Assembly (NCBI GenBank): GCA_964384555.1 | Contig: CAYLLA010000007.1 | Coordinates: 1-50,889, forward strand | Direction of reading: 5' to 3' | Source of the DNA: CAG-390 sp964384555 | Lineage (GTDB): Bacteria; Bacillota; Clostridia; Oscillospirales; CAG-272 | DNA: 50,889 bases | Shown here: in pieces, positions 8,385 to 16,876 of the stretch | Layout of the letters: every line of letters starts with the position of its first letter | Numbering within the stretch: position 1 is the stretch's first letter | Translations under genes and position numbers: made by a program | The notes under the pieces: model-generated | What the model saw: only the letters and a program-made list of their open reading frames with translations | What the model was told of the DNA's origin: nothing | Database searches by the model: none

Positions 8385-8901
8385 TATCGTTATAAGTCGC
8401 GCTACATTGCTTGATACCGATGATATCATGGTGGTCATCGAGGAGGCGCGGGACAGCATAGGTCGTCTTGGCATCGATCAGTGGCAATACGGCTACCCAA
8501 ATCGTGATGTTGTGCTTCGCGATATCGAGGCGGGAATATCCTACACCGTGCGCGATGCCTCAAGCGGTAAGCTTTGCGGCACCTACGCGGCTATCTCCTC
8601 CGGTGACCCCAACTATGATGAGATATTTGAGGGCGCGTGGCTGACGGACGGTCCGTACATTGCACTGCATCGCTTTTGCGTGGCCAAGGAGTGCCGCGGT
8701 CACGGAGTGAGCGATGATATCATAGAATATCTTAAGGGCTACTGCGCTGAACATTCAATAGCCAGCCTGCGTGTGGACACCCACCACGGTAACTACCCTA
8801 TGATACGCATGGTAGAACGCACCGGCTTTACCCGCTGTGGCGTGATCTATCTAAAAAACGGTGAGCACAGGGTGGCATTTGAACTGCCTATCGAGTCATG
8901 A
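8374..8901 (+). CDS. GNAT-family N-acetyltransferase
   Basis: The 175-residue protein has the GNAT fold pattern. RFCVAKECRGHGVSDDII is the acetyl-CoA loop (canonical Q/R-x-x-G-x-G/A; here R-G-H-G-V). A beta-bulge strand with IASLRVDTHHGN and the NYPMIRMVERTGF helix follow. The substrate is not evident. The ATG overlaps the end of the lipoprotein gene by 11 bases, with AGGGGG upstream, and the stop overlaps the next gene (ATGA). A longer in-frame start at 8338 lies inside the lipoprotein gene and lacks a binding site. Confidence 0.85.
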   Translation: MKNNIVISRATLLDTDDIMVVIEEARDSIGRLGIDQWQYGYPNRDVVLRDIEAGISYTVRDASSGKLCGTYAAISSGDPNYDEIFEGAWLTDGPYIALHRFCVAKECRGHGVSDDIIEYLKGYCAEHSIASLRVDTHHGNYPMIRMVERTGFTRCGVIYLKNGEHRVAFELPIES

Positions 8902-9674
8902 GCGGCAAAGTGACAGACAAAATGAAGGATATGACAGAAGCACGCACTACCAAGCGTTTTTGCTTTCTCGGTGATTCCATTACCGAGGGCGTGGGTGTGA
9001 AGACAGGCGAGAGGTATTTTGATATTTTGGGCGAGGAGCTTGGCATTGAAACGGTAGGGTACGGCAAAAACGGCGCACAGCTGGCCGCACTTTGGGGACA
9101 GGCCGAGCGCATGCACGCCGAGTTTGGGCAGGAGATAGATGCCGTGTTTATCTTTGCCGGAACTAACGATTTTTACGGTAACATTCCGCTTGGCAGTTTT
9201 TTTGATGAGGGGCGGGAGATGGTCGTTGGTGAGCGCGATACCGAGGGGTGCGAGGTGCGGCGAGAGGAGCGCCGCGTGCGCCGTCCGATATTCGATACCG
9301 CCACCGTTTGCGGCAGGCTTAATATGCTCCTTGGCTTTTTGCGAGAGCATTACCCGCGCACTGCCATTGTCATAATGACACCGATACACCGCGCCTATGC
9401 CACGTTTGGACCTAAAAACATACAGTACAGCGAGTTGTATTCAAATTCAATAGGCGATTTTTTTGAGGACTATGTGGCCGCCGTGCGACGTGCGGCAGAT
9501 ATTTGGGCGATCCCCATGATAGATCTTTACAGGGAGAGCGGGCTTTTTCCGCTTGCGGATTCAAATGCCGCCGAGTTTTTTGTAAATACCGAGCGCGACC
9601 GCCTGCACCCGAGCGCGGCGGGGCATCGCCGCATTGCCGAAACTATCATGCGGCATCTGCCCGCGCTTATCTGA
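8898..9674 (+). CDS. SGNH/GDSL-type hydrolase
   Basis: The 258-residue protein has the SGNH blocks in order: FLGDSITEG (nucleophile Ser, residues 25-33), GYGKNGAQ with the block II Gly, FIFAGTNDFYG (block III Asn) and DRLHPSAAGH (block V Asp and His). It has no signal peptide, so a cytoplasmic esterase or deacetylase is likely. It ends the five-gene operon; the start overlaps the GNAT stop (ATGA). Internal Met codons at residues 9 and 12 are possible alternative starts. Confidence 0.85.
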   Translation: MSGKVTDKMKDMTEARTTKRFCFLGDSITEGVGVKTGERYFDILGEELGIETVGYGKNGAQLAALWGQAERMHAEFGQEIDAVFIFAGTNDFYGNIPLGSFFDEGREMVVGERDTEGCEVRREERRVRRPIFDTATVCGRLNMLLGFLREHYPRTAIVIMTPIHRAYATFGPKNIQYSELYSNSIGDFFEDYVAAVRRAADIWAIPMIDLYRESGLFPLADSNAAEFFVNTERDRLHPSAAGHRRIAETIMRHLPALI

Positions 9675-9720
9675 TCTGCCGCGCGGTCATAAAGAATAAA
9701 TTGATCATCAAATATAATAT

Positions 9721-9750
9721 CGCCCCGAGGTGCCATGGCACCTCGGGGCG
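9721..9750. terminator. Bidirectional terminator between SGNH and P-type ATPase operons
   Basis: This is a perfect 30-base palindrome with arms CGCCCCGAGGTGCCA and its complement, flanked by A/T-rich sequence on both sides. It sits between two convergent operons and probably serves both. Confidence 0.8.
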
Positions 9751-9772
9751 ATTTATGTATACTGCGCTCGCG

Positions 9773-11680
9773 TTATTTTGTCCTCAGTATCCTTGAGCTG
9801 TTTATCAGCACAGCAAACGCGCCGCAGTTGTGAAGTATCGAGCCGGCCAGCGCGCTTATCACGCCAAAGGCGGAGAGCCCTATCATGCAGGCGCTGATGC
9901 CTATCGAAAGCGCAAGATTTTGATATATCGTGCGCCGCGTTTTTTTGGCAAGCCTTGCGGCGTATGGAATGTTTGAGAGGTCGTTGTTCATAAGCGCGAT
10001 GTCGGATGACATTATTGCAAGGTCGGAGCCCATGGCACCCATGGCAATGCCAACATCCGCCTCGCGCAGTGCAGGCGCGTCATTTATGCCGTCACCCACA
10101 GCCAGCACGCGGTGGTCAAGCTTCAGCTCCTGCAGGTGCCTGTATTTGTCCTCAGGCAAAAGATCAGCATGCAGTGTGCCAATACCCACGGCGGCGCATA
10201 TCGCCTCTGCGGGGGCTTTACGGTCGCCTGTGAGCATCACCGATGTGCTGATGCCAACATCCGCCAACTCTTTTATGCATTCTGCCGCGCCTTTGCGCAG
10301 TGTGTCACCGAATATGAGATACCCAAGGCATTCGTCACCCGCTTCAACATAGCTGATGCTTCCAATGTGATCCTCGGGCGGTTCGGGCATGCAGTCAGCT
10401 CCCGCTATCCATTCGCGTTTGCCAAAGCGGATAATGCCGCCGTCCTCCGCCACGCCCTCAACGCCGTGACCGGATATCTCTTTTATCTTTAGTTGACCAA
10501 ATGGGGAGGCATCCGCACAGCATTCCTTTGCGGCGGCGCAAAGCGCACGTGAGACGGGGTGGGTAGAGCCGCGCGCCACGCTCGCGGCGGCAGATATCAG
10601 TTCCTCCTCGGTGTGACCGTCGGCAGGGTAGATGCCAATGAGCGATAGCTCGCCGCGGGTTATAGTGCCGGTTTTATCAAACACAACGGCATCAAGCTCG
10701 GTCATCTCCTCAATAAATTTGGAGTTCTTGATAAGTATGCCGCGCCGTGTTGCGGCGGAGAGTGCGGCTATCATCGGTGCCGAGCTTACAAGCATCTGCC
10801 CGCAGGGGCAGGAGACCACAAGTATCGCTATCGCCTTGTCGGCATCGCGGGTGAGCAGTGCCACCGCCGCCGCAACTGCCAAAACAAACGGGATATAATA
10901 GGCCATAAACTTGTCTATTATCCGCGATTCGGGGGCGGATATCGTCTCCGAACGCTCAAGCAGAGCCAGTATCTGCGAAAATGACGTGTCAACGAACTCT
11001 TTTTTGACCTCAACTATCAAGCGGCCGTCAAGATCTATCGTTCCCGCGTAAACATTGTCGCCCACCTTGGCGTGATATGGGAGCGGCTCGCCTGTCAGCG
11101 ATTTTTGGTCTATATGTCCCTCTCCGCTGATTATCACACCGTCGATCGGTATGCCGTCGCCGGGGCGCACCACTATCCTTTGCCCGATGCGCAGGGATGC
11201 GGTGTCAACGGTGATCTCCCTCTCGCCGTCCAACATGGTGGCGGTGCTTTGCTGCATCCGCCGCAGGCCGTCAATAACATCCCGCCCTCCCATTATACTG
11301 CGCTCCTCAAGAAAGTGCGCTATGTTGAGTATGAGGGGTATGAGGATGGATAGAATAAGCTCGCCGCTGAAATAGCAGGCGGTTATCGCTATCGCCACCA
11401 AAAGCTCCATGGCGTTGGTCATGTTTTTTGATATCACGCCCCGCACGGAGGCGATAAATATCGGTATGGCTTCTATCAAAAAGCCTACGGTGTATATCAT
11501 GGCGGGAATCGTCGGGCGGGCGGGGAAGACTGCTGAATATACCAGCCCTGCTGCCATGCAGACTATCGCCGCCGCACCGCAAATAAGCTCGCGGCGCAGT
11601 CTTTTTTTGCCCTCGCTCGTCAAATTGTCGCGTGAGAGCGCCTCAAGACTCCGCTCGGCCATGTTATCTATATTTTCCAT
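9773..11680 (-). CDS. P1B-like heavy-metal P-type ATPase without N-terminal metal-binding domain
   Basis: The 635-residue protein keeps the P-type core: SLTGEP in the actuator domain, SCPCGQ in the membrane ion site, DKTGTITRG as the phosphorylated Asp loop, STHPVSRAL with the HP dipeptide of P1B pumps, and GDGINDAPAL as the hinge. CPC indicates a transition-metal pump, but the next residues are GQMLVSSAP rather than the usual ALGLATP, so metal choice cannot be assigned. No CxxC or His-rich N-terminal domain is present. The C-terminus (ILHNCGAFAVLINSSRIL) matches P1B ends. GGAGGT lies eight bases before the ATG. It is the last gene of a six-gene operon, 77 bases after three SPFH proteins. Confidence 0.88.
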   Translation of the reverse strand: MENIDNMAERSLEALSRDNLTSEGKKRLRRELICGAAAIVCMAAGLVYSAVFPARPTIPAMIYTVGFLIEAIPIFIASVRGVISKNMTNAMELLVAIAITACYFSGELILSILIPLILNIAHFLEERSIMGGRDVIDGLRRMQQSTATMLDGEREITVDTASLRIGQRIVVRPGDGIPIDGVIISGEGHIDQKSLTGEPLPYHAKVGDNVYAGTIDLDGRLIVEVKKEFVDTSFSQILALLERSETISAPESRIIDKFMAYYIPFVLAVAAAVALLTRDADKAIAILVVSCPCGQMLVSSAPMIAALSAATRRGILIKNSKFIEEMTELDAVVFDKTGTITRGELSLIGIYPADGHTEEELISAAASVARGSTHPVSRALCAAAKECCADASPFGQLKIKEISGHGVEGVAEDGGIIRFGKREWIAGADCMPEPPEDHIGSISYVEAGDECLGYLIFGDTLRKGAAECIKELADVGISTSVMLTGDRKAPAEAICAAVGIGTLHADLLPEDKYRHLQELKLDHRVLAVGDGINDAPALREADVGIAMGAMGSDLAIMSSDIALMNNDLSNIPYAARLAKKTRRTIYQNLALSIGISACMIGLSAFGVISALAGSILHNCGAFAVLINSSRILRTK

Positions 11681-11757
11681 CTGGTTTTACCTCCGTTCTG
11701 CCGCTGTGGGCTGGGGTGTGGGTGAAGGCGCGAACGCGCATGCAGATATCTTCGGTC

Positions 11758-12711
11758 TCAATCGCCGCTTATAAATATCTTTGTCTCGCCGTCCCCAACT
11801 ACCCTTACCTTGCCTATCCTGCGCACGGCCTCGCTGAGCTTGGAGTTGTATAGCCGTATTTTGACCAGCTCCGGGTTTTGCGTGTATTCGTCAAGCACGC
11901 CGCGAAATTCGGAAAGCTCGTTGTTTGCCTTGGCTACAGCGGATGAATATGCCGAGCTTGCATCGTTTTTAAGCTTTGCCGCAGTGGCCTCGGCTTGAGG
12001 CAATAGCGTTTCGCGGTATTTTTTTGCTTCTTCAAGCATTGTGGATGCGCGAACGGTGGCCGAATTTACCTCGTCATAGGTGTCACGTACCTCGGTGGGC
12101 ATGCCAACGTCTGTCAGCTCTATCGTTCCAAGCGTGATCCCCGCGCCCGCCGCAGATAGCTTTGCCTGCGCCGAGACCAGCACCGATCTTGCAAAATCGT
12201 CCTTTCCGGAGGTCAAAAGATCGTCTACCGATACCCCTGCCGCCGTGCTGACCATCGCGGTGCTGACTGTCGCATCGATAAGACTCGGAATATCCGCCAC
12301 ACGGAGCGCGTATGCCACGGGGTCGGTTATCATGTATTTTACCGATGCGCGCACCACGGCAATATTTTGATCCGCCGTTACAACATATCCGTTTTGGCGG
12401 AGTGTGGTCATCTCGCCGGAGGTATAGTGGGTGGATACCGTTTGCTCTATAACGCTCCCGGTGGGGACGGTCACCACTTCGTCGATGATATAGGGGAAGG
12501 CAAACAAAAGCCCCGGCTCGTGTACCTGCTCCTCATAGCTGTTGCCGACAAGCTTGCCGAAACGCAATACAATAGCAACATTGCCGCTCTCTATCACTCG
12601 CACGCCGGAGAGGGCGATAAGCACCACCACCGCGCCCACGGCAATAAGAAAATACTTTGTTACCGCCCCCAGTATCTCGGCAAACAGGGAGGGCTTTTTT
12701 TCATTTCTCAT
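11758..12711 (-). CDS. SPFH/band-7 protein, HflC-like
   Basis: The 317-residue protein has a short cytoplasmic start, one membrane helix (about residues 17-37) and an SPFH domain opening with GNVAIVLRFGKL. An Ala/Glu/Lys-rich coiled coil and a C-terminal VVGDGETKIFIS segment follow, the layout of HflC. HflC with HflK forms a cage round FtsH in well-studied bacteria; no ftsH is in this window. A longer frame starts at 12771 inside the previous gene, but the Met at 12711 begins the natural MRNEKK sequence with GAGGT just upstream. It starts four bases after the stop of the next SPFH gene and is followed by the P-type ATPase. Confidence 0.85.
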   Translation of the reverse strand: MRNEKKPSLFAEILGAVTKYFLIAVGAVVVLIALSGVRVIESGNVAIVLRFGKLVGNSYEEQVHEPGLLFAFPYIIDEVVTVPTGSVIEQTVSTHYTSGEMTTLRQNGYVVTADQNIAVVRASVKYMITDPVAYALRVADIPSLIDATVSTAMVSTAAGVSVDDLLTSGKDDFARSVLVSAQAKLSAAGAGITLGTIELTDVGMPTEVRDTYDEVNSATVRASTMLEEAKKYRETLLPQAEATAAKLKNDASSAYSSAVAKANNELSEFRGVLDEYTQNPELVKIRLYNSKLSEAVRRIGKVRVVGDGETKIFISGD

Positions 12712-12715
12712 GACC

Positions 12716-13870
12716 TCACACTCCTGCCGTATCGGCTGACGCGCTTGAGGTCGGAGATACGCCTCCCGCATCGGCTATCAGCGCAGATATTGCCGATATC
12801 AGCGCCTCGCGGTCAGCCTCCGGGAGCTTGGTCAGAATATATGTGAGGTCATCTATCACCGTCTCGCCGCTTACGTCATCCTCCGAGCTGATGTAGTTGC
12901 CGTAGCTGCTGAGAACGTTAAAGGGATAGGTATCTGTCTTTACCACAAGGACGGTGCTCTCGCCGACAGATGATACCACCGCATCAAGCTCGCGCAGGAA
13001 GCGGTAAAGCTCAATATTGGCGGCCTGTGCCTCGGCATAAATGCGGGCGACCTCTGTTTCTGTTTGCGCTTTTATCTCCGCGGCGGCGGTCGTGCCATCG
13101 GCAATTATTGCGGCCGCCTCTGCCTCGGCAGAGGATATTATTGCATTGGCATCGCGCTGTGCGTTGGCAATTATCGTATCGATGTCCTTTTGCCTGTCCG
13201 CACGCATCTGCTCAAACACGCTCTCAAGGTTGGTGTCGGGCAGTGAGAGCCGCAGTATGCTGACGTCATTTATATCTATACCGTAGTTCTTTTTGCAGTT
13301 TTCCCTCACGCGAGCGCATATCTCGCTTTGTATCTGCTCTATTTTAAGCTCCTCACTGTTGAGGGATACAAGCCCCGTCAGCTTATAGCCGCCCATTACG
13401 CTGTTGGTGGCGCTGAACACCTGATCCTTAATATAAGCATCCGCCACGCCGCGCGCGCCTACGCTGTTGTGATACAAGACAGGGTCGCTTATCTTCCATG
13501 TGGCGTAGGACTGTATTATCACATTTCTTTTGTCTTCCGTGGTAGTTTCAAGATTATCCGATTCAAGATATTGCAGGCGGCTGTCATACTGGACGACCGT
13601 TTCAAACGGCCAAGGCAGGCGTGCGTACAGCCCCGCCTCGGTGATCTCGCCCCTGACCGCGCCAAAGCGCAGGATAACGGCACAGCTGCCCTCCCGCACT
13701 TCGCAGGTGAAGCCGAAATAGCCCAGTACTATCACCAGTACCGCCGCTATCAGGATCTTAAATATGTGCGATGCCGCGCCGCCGCGCGAGGCTTTTTCGC
13801 TAACGCTCGTATCATTGCCGCCGTCGCTCGGTATTGCGTTTGAATTTATCTTTTTATCTTTGTTTTTCAT
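12716..13870 (-). CDS. SPFH/band-7 protein, HflK-like
   Basis: From the chosen ATG the protein has 384 residues. It has a polar, probably disordered start, one membrane helix (IFKILIAAVLVIVLGYFGF) and an SPFH domain beginning GSCAVILRFGAV. A long coiled coil rich in Ala and Glu (the NAQRDANAIISSAEAEA region) follows, with a Ser/Thr tail. The layout is HflK-like. The start is uncertain: in-frame Met codons exist at 13903, 13939 and 13942. 13870 (MKNKDKK) was taken because AAGGG lies 12 bases upstream. Between the upstream stop (13962) and this start there are at most 91 bases. Confidence 0.82.
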   Translation of the reverse strand: MKNKDKKINSNAIPSDGGNDTSVSEKASRGGAASHIFKILIAAVLVIVLGYFGFTCEVREGSCAVILRFGAVRGEITEAGLYARLPWPFETVVQYDSRLQYLESDNLETTTEDKRNVIIQSYATWKISDPVLYHNSVGARGVADAYIKDQVFSATNSVMGGYKLTGLVSLNSEELKIEQIQSEICARVRENCKKNYGIDINDVSILRLSLPDTNLESVFEQMRADRQKDIDTIIANAQRDANAIISSAEAEAAAIIADGTTAAAEIKAQTETEVARIYAEAQAANIELYRFLRELDAVVSSVGESTVLVVKTDTYPFNVLSSYGNYISSEDDVSGETVIDDLTYILTKLPEADREALISAISALIADAGGVSPTSSASADTAGV

Positions 13871-13961
13871 GTCAGATAGTTGCCCTTGCCGTGATATGGG
13901 CATCCTTTCTTTTTCTTTCACCTTTGATCGTTGCTCCATCATCGGAGAAGCACCGACTGAC

Positions 13962-15800
13962 TTATTGGCTCTCTGCGGCGCGGGATGTGAGACTGCCAAG
14001 GTATATCCTTGATTCGTCTATTCCCTCGCCGACTATTATCAGCCGTGCATTGCCGTATGCACCTGTTATTGCGGTGAGATATTTTTGATAGCGATAGCTG
14101 TCGGGGTAGGTGCTGTCGGCATTCAGCGAGGCAACAAATTCCGCTACCTCCGCGCGAGCGGTGGATACCGCTGTGCTTTTTGCGGCGTTGGCAGAGTCGA
14201 TAGCGGTGTTGCGCTCCCCCTCCGCCTCTGCCTTTTTAACCGCGGCCTCTGCCTCGGCATCAAGTATATATTGCTCGGCCTTAATGCCCGCGCTCACTAT
14301 CTCTTGATAAACAGGGGCTATCTCTATCGGCGGGTGGATGCTCTCAAGCACCACGTTTACAACGTCAAGTCCCAGTTCTTGATCAGCAAGTCGCACTTCA
14401 AGATCTGCGCGAAAGCTCTCGGCAAACTCGGTCCTGTCGGCCGCAAGCAGAGTAGAGAGGTTGGTGTTTATCGTTCGCGCCGTTATGGCCTCGTATGCCA
14501 TGGCGCGCAAAACAGAATCCGGAGATGAGCCGCGCGTGAGGTATAGGTAAAGGTCGCCGATCTTGTATTCAATGCGCAGGTTTATCGATACCAGCTCGTT
14601 CCCACCGCCAAGTAGGAGCTTATATTCGCTCTTTCCGTGCCCGGCAGTCCAGAGGTTGTCTGTGTTCTCGGAGGAGATATACCCAACTGTGGTGCGCTCT
14701 ATGCTTTGCGTGTTGTACACCTCAACTCTGTCAAAGGGGTAGGGGAGAGTCAGGTGTATGCCGGGGGCAAGTGTTTCGGTGCGCAGCTTGCCAAACCGAT
14801 ACAGCGCACCCTCCTCATAGCTTTCTATCTGCACAAGCCCCGTCGTCAGCCAAAACAGCAGTGTCGCGGCAATGACGGTATAAGGTGCTAACTGTTTTAT
14901 CAGCTTAAGGCTCCAAAGCGAGCGCATGGTGATGCCGGTGTTCTTTTCAAGATACCCCAAAAGGCCAAAGTCCCGCCGCGCTCCGTGGGCAAACGGCGCG
15001 GGGACGGAAAGGTCAGGCGCATCGGCAAATTCCCGCCGTATGAGCAGAACGGTGAGGGACAAAAGCAGGAATATCATCTTGTATGCAAAGATGACGGTAA
15101 GGCACACCGTAAGCACCCGCCGCGTTTGGTAAAGCCCCAAAAGCTCAACTATGGTGGCGATGGCGGCGAGTGCCGCCTCAAGCCGCAGGCAGGAGAGGGC
15201 GGAGCGCATGGTAGTAAGACAGGAGAGCGCAAAGGGGGCGTCATCGGCGGAGCGCATCTCATGCTGACACCATTTTTCCACCGCAATGGAGATAACGAAT
15301 ATGATACACAGTACTACAGGGGAGAGATAGCTGAGGGCGGTAAGGGAGGTATCCCTGCCGTAAAAGACCACCCAAAGCAGGCACGCGGCAACCGATACCG
15401 CGTATATCAGCAGTGCCGAGGCGGTTGTGCCCGCACGGCAGATCGACTGCCACGCTCCCGCAAAAAAGCGGGCGATGCTTGATGCGCCTGTGTTCAGCTT
15501 TTGCCGCAGGGAGTTTTTTTCGGCGCCTGTGTCGCCGTCAGCCGCTCCCGCTCCCTCGGCAGTATCGGTCGTTTTTGTCGTTTCGTTCGCTTTGGCGGCC
15601 GCCGTTTTTTCTGCCGCGCCTCGCTTGATGGCCGATGCCGCACAAAGGATGATCCCGACCGCAAAGTAGACAGCCGTTGATATTGCGGCGAGCATAAACG
15701 GCAGATACCGTTCACGACCGTAAAAGACGAGCAGCAAAACGGCGGATGTGCCCAGCACTGCCGAGGCGGCAAGCACCGCCGCGCCGTGTTTAGCTTTCAT
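13962..15800 (-). CDS. Polytopic membrane protein with C-terminal SPFH domain
   Basis: This 612-residue protein is unusual for the family. About seven hydrophobic segments are visible, near residues 8-27, 35-56, 125-147, 155-175, 205-225, 230-255 and 310-325. They are split by a charged Ala/Thr/Lys-rich loop (about 60-105). An SPFH domain starting near residue 330 (EEGALYRFGKLRTE) follows, and then a coiled coil (EAEAAVKKAEAEGE). Ordinary HflK has one membrane helix, so roughly 300 residues of extra membrane domain have been added. GGAGGT lies ten bases before the ATG, inside the end of the preceding LRR gene, whose TAA is one base away, so translation should be coupled. Confidence 0.85.
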   Translation of the reverse strand: MKAKHGAAVLAASAVLGTSAVLLLVFYGRERYLPFMLAAISTAVYFAVGIILCAASAIKRGAAEKTAAAKANETTKTTDTAEGAGAADGDTGAEKNSLRQKLNTGASSIARFFAGAWQSICRAGTTASALLIYAVSVAACLLWVVFYGRDTSLTALSYLSPVVLCIIFVISIAVEKWCQHEMRSADDAPFALSCLTTMRSALSCLRLEAALAAIATIVELLGLYQTRRVLTVCLTVIFAYKMIFLLLSLTVLLIRREFADAPDLSVPAPFAHGARRDFGLLGYLEKNTGITMRSLWSLKLIKQLAPYTVIAATLLFWLTTGLVQIESYEEGALYRFGKLRTETLAPGIHLTLPYPFDRVEVYNTQSIERTTVGYISSENTDNLWTAGHGKSEYKLLLGGGNELVSINLRIEYKIGDLYLYLTRGSSPDSVLRAMAYEAITARTINTNLSTLLAADRTEFAESFRADLEVRLADQELGLDVVNVVLESIHPPIEIAPVYQEIVSAGIKAEQYILDAEAEAAVKKAEAEGERNTAIDSANAAKSTAVSTARAEVAEFVASLNADSTYPDSYRYQKYLTAITGAYGNARLIIVGEGIDESRIYLGSLTSRAAESQ

Positions 15801-15801
15801 T

Positions 15802-16827
15802 TTATTCTATACCTCCGGAATAATTACAGCGGCGCTCGGCCTCTGTTAGGATATAGTTGCTCGTGGCGCATTCTATCGCTTCAAATGCTGCATCGTCAGA
15901 TTCGTAAAGCAACAGCGAGAGGGAAAAACAATCGGCAAAGGCATCGTTTTCAATGCATTTCAGCGATGCGGGCAGGTAGATGACCTTGAGTCGTTGCGTG
16001 CCGAAGAATGCACCGGTGGATATCTTCTCCACCGAGCGACCGAGCTTTGCATAGGAGAGCTGGTAGCAATCGCGGAATGCGTACTCGCCGATAGTTGTCA
16101 GCGAATCACCGAGGGTAATGGCGGACAGGGTCTCGCACCCCTCAAATGCCGAGTTGCCTATCGATATAAGCCCGCCGCCGAATTCAACGCGGCGCAGCTC
16201 TGTGCAGTAGGCAAACGCACTGTCACCTATGTATCTTACCGAATCCGGTATGTTGACGCAGGTTACGCTTTCGTTCATGGTAAAGGCATCGGTGATGTAT
16301 CTCACGCCGCTCGGTATCTCAACAAAACCGCCGCGCCCCTGATATTTCAACAGTACGCCTTGACCGATCACGGCAAACTCGTCGGTCATTGAGGCAAGCC
16401 ACGGAGTGCCCACAAACGCCGCCGCGCCGACCTTCCAAAGCTTTTTGCCGGGGATGTCTATCCGAGAGAGCGAGGTGCAATAGGCAAATGCGTATTCGTC
16501 TATTGTTTCAAGGTCGGCAGGCAGGGTCAGTGATGTGATGGTCTCGTTTTCGGAAAACGCTCCTGCGCCTATGCCTACAACGCCGCAACCGTCAAGCATT
16601 GCAGGCAAAACAATCGACGTCTCGCTCCCGCTGTAGGCGGTTATGATGGCCGTGCCATCTGTGTTTTTTATATATGTGTAGGTGCCAAAGGTGAATGTTT
16701 CCGACTCATCGGGCGTGCGCAGGGTCGGCAGGGGATCATCCTTTTTGGCGCAGGATGTAAAGCTTGCCGCGGCAAGCACCGCGATAAGCAGCAATGCTGT
16801 GATAGATAGGATGTGTTTTATTTTCAT
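15802..16827 (-). CDS. BspA-like leucine-rich-repeat lipoprotein (second of pair)
   Basis: The 341-residue protein has a lipoprotein signal peptide ending in a Cys after FTS (residue about 25) and a linker. Roughly eight BspA/TpLRR repeats of the IGxxAFxxCxxL type follow, for example YAFAYCTSL and SAFEGCETL. The TPWLASMTDEFAVIGQGVLL insert typical of BspA-like proteins splits the repeats. Such proteins act at the cell surface in binding. The start at 16827 was chosen over a longer frame from 17004 because GAGGA lies eight bases upstream and the signal peptide begins there (MKIKHIL). Its stop is one base before the SPFH gene. Confidence 0.85.
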   Translation of the reverse strand: MKIKHILSITALLLIAVLAAASFTSCAKKDDPLPTLRTPDESETFTFGTYTYIKNTDGTAIITAYSGSETSIVLPAMLDGCGVVGIGAGAFSENETITSLTLPADLETIDEYAFAYCTSLSRIDIPGKKLWKVGAAAFVGTPWLASMTDEFAVIGQGVLLKYQGRGGFVEIPSGVRYITDAFTMNESVTCVNIPDSVRYIGDSAFAYCTELRRVEFGGGLISIGNSAFEGCETLSAITLGDSLTTIGEYAFRDCYQLSYAKLGRSVEKISTGAFFGTQRLKVIYLPASLKCIENDAFADCFSLSLLLYESDDAAFEAIECATSNYILTEAERRCNYSGGIE

Positions 16828-16876
16828 CTTTTTATCCTCAACTTTAAGTAGGCAGATTTGAGCATCGCAGGGCATG

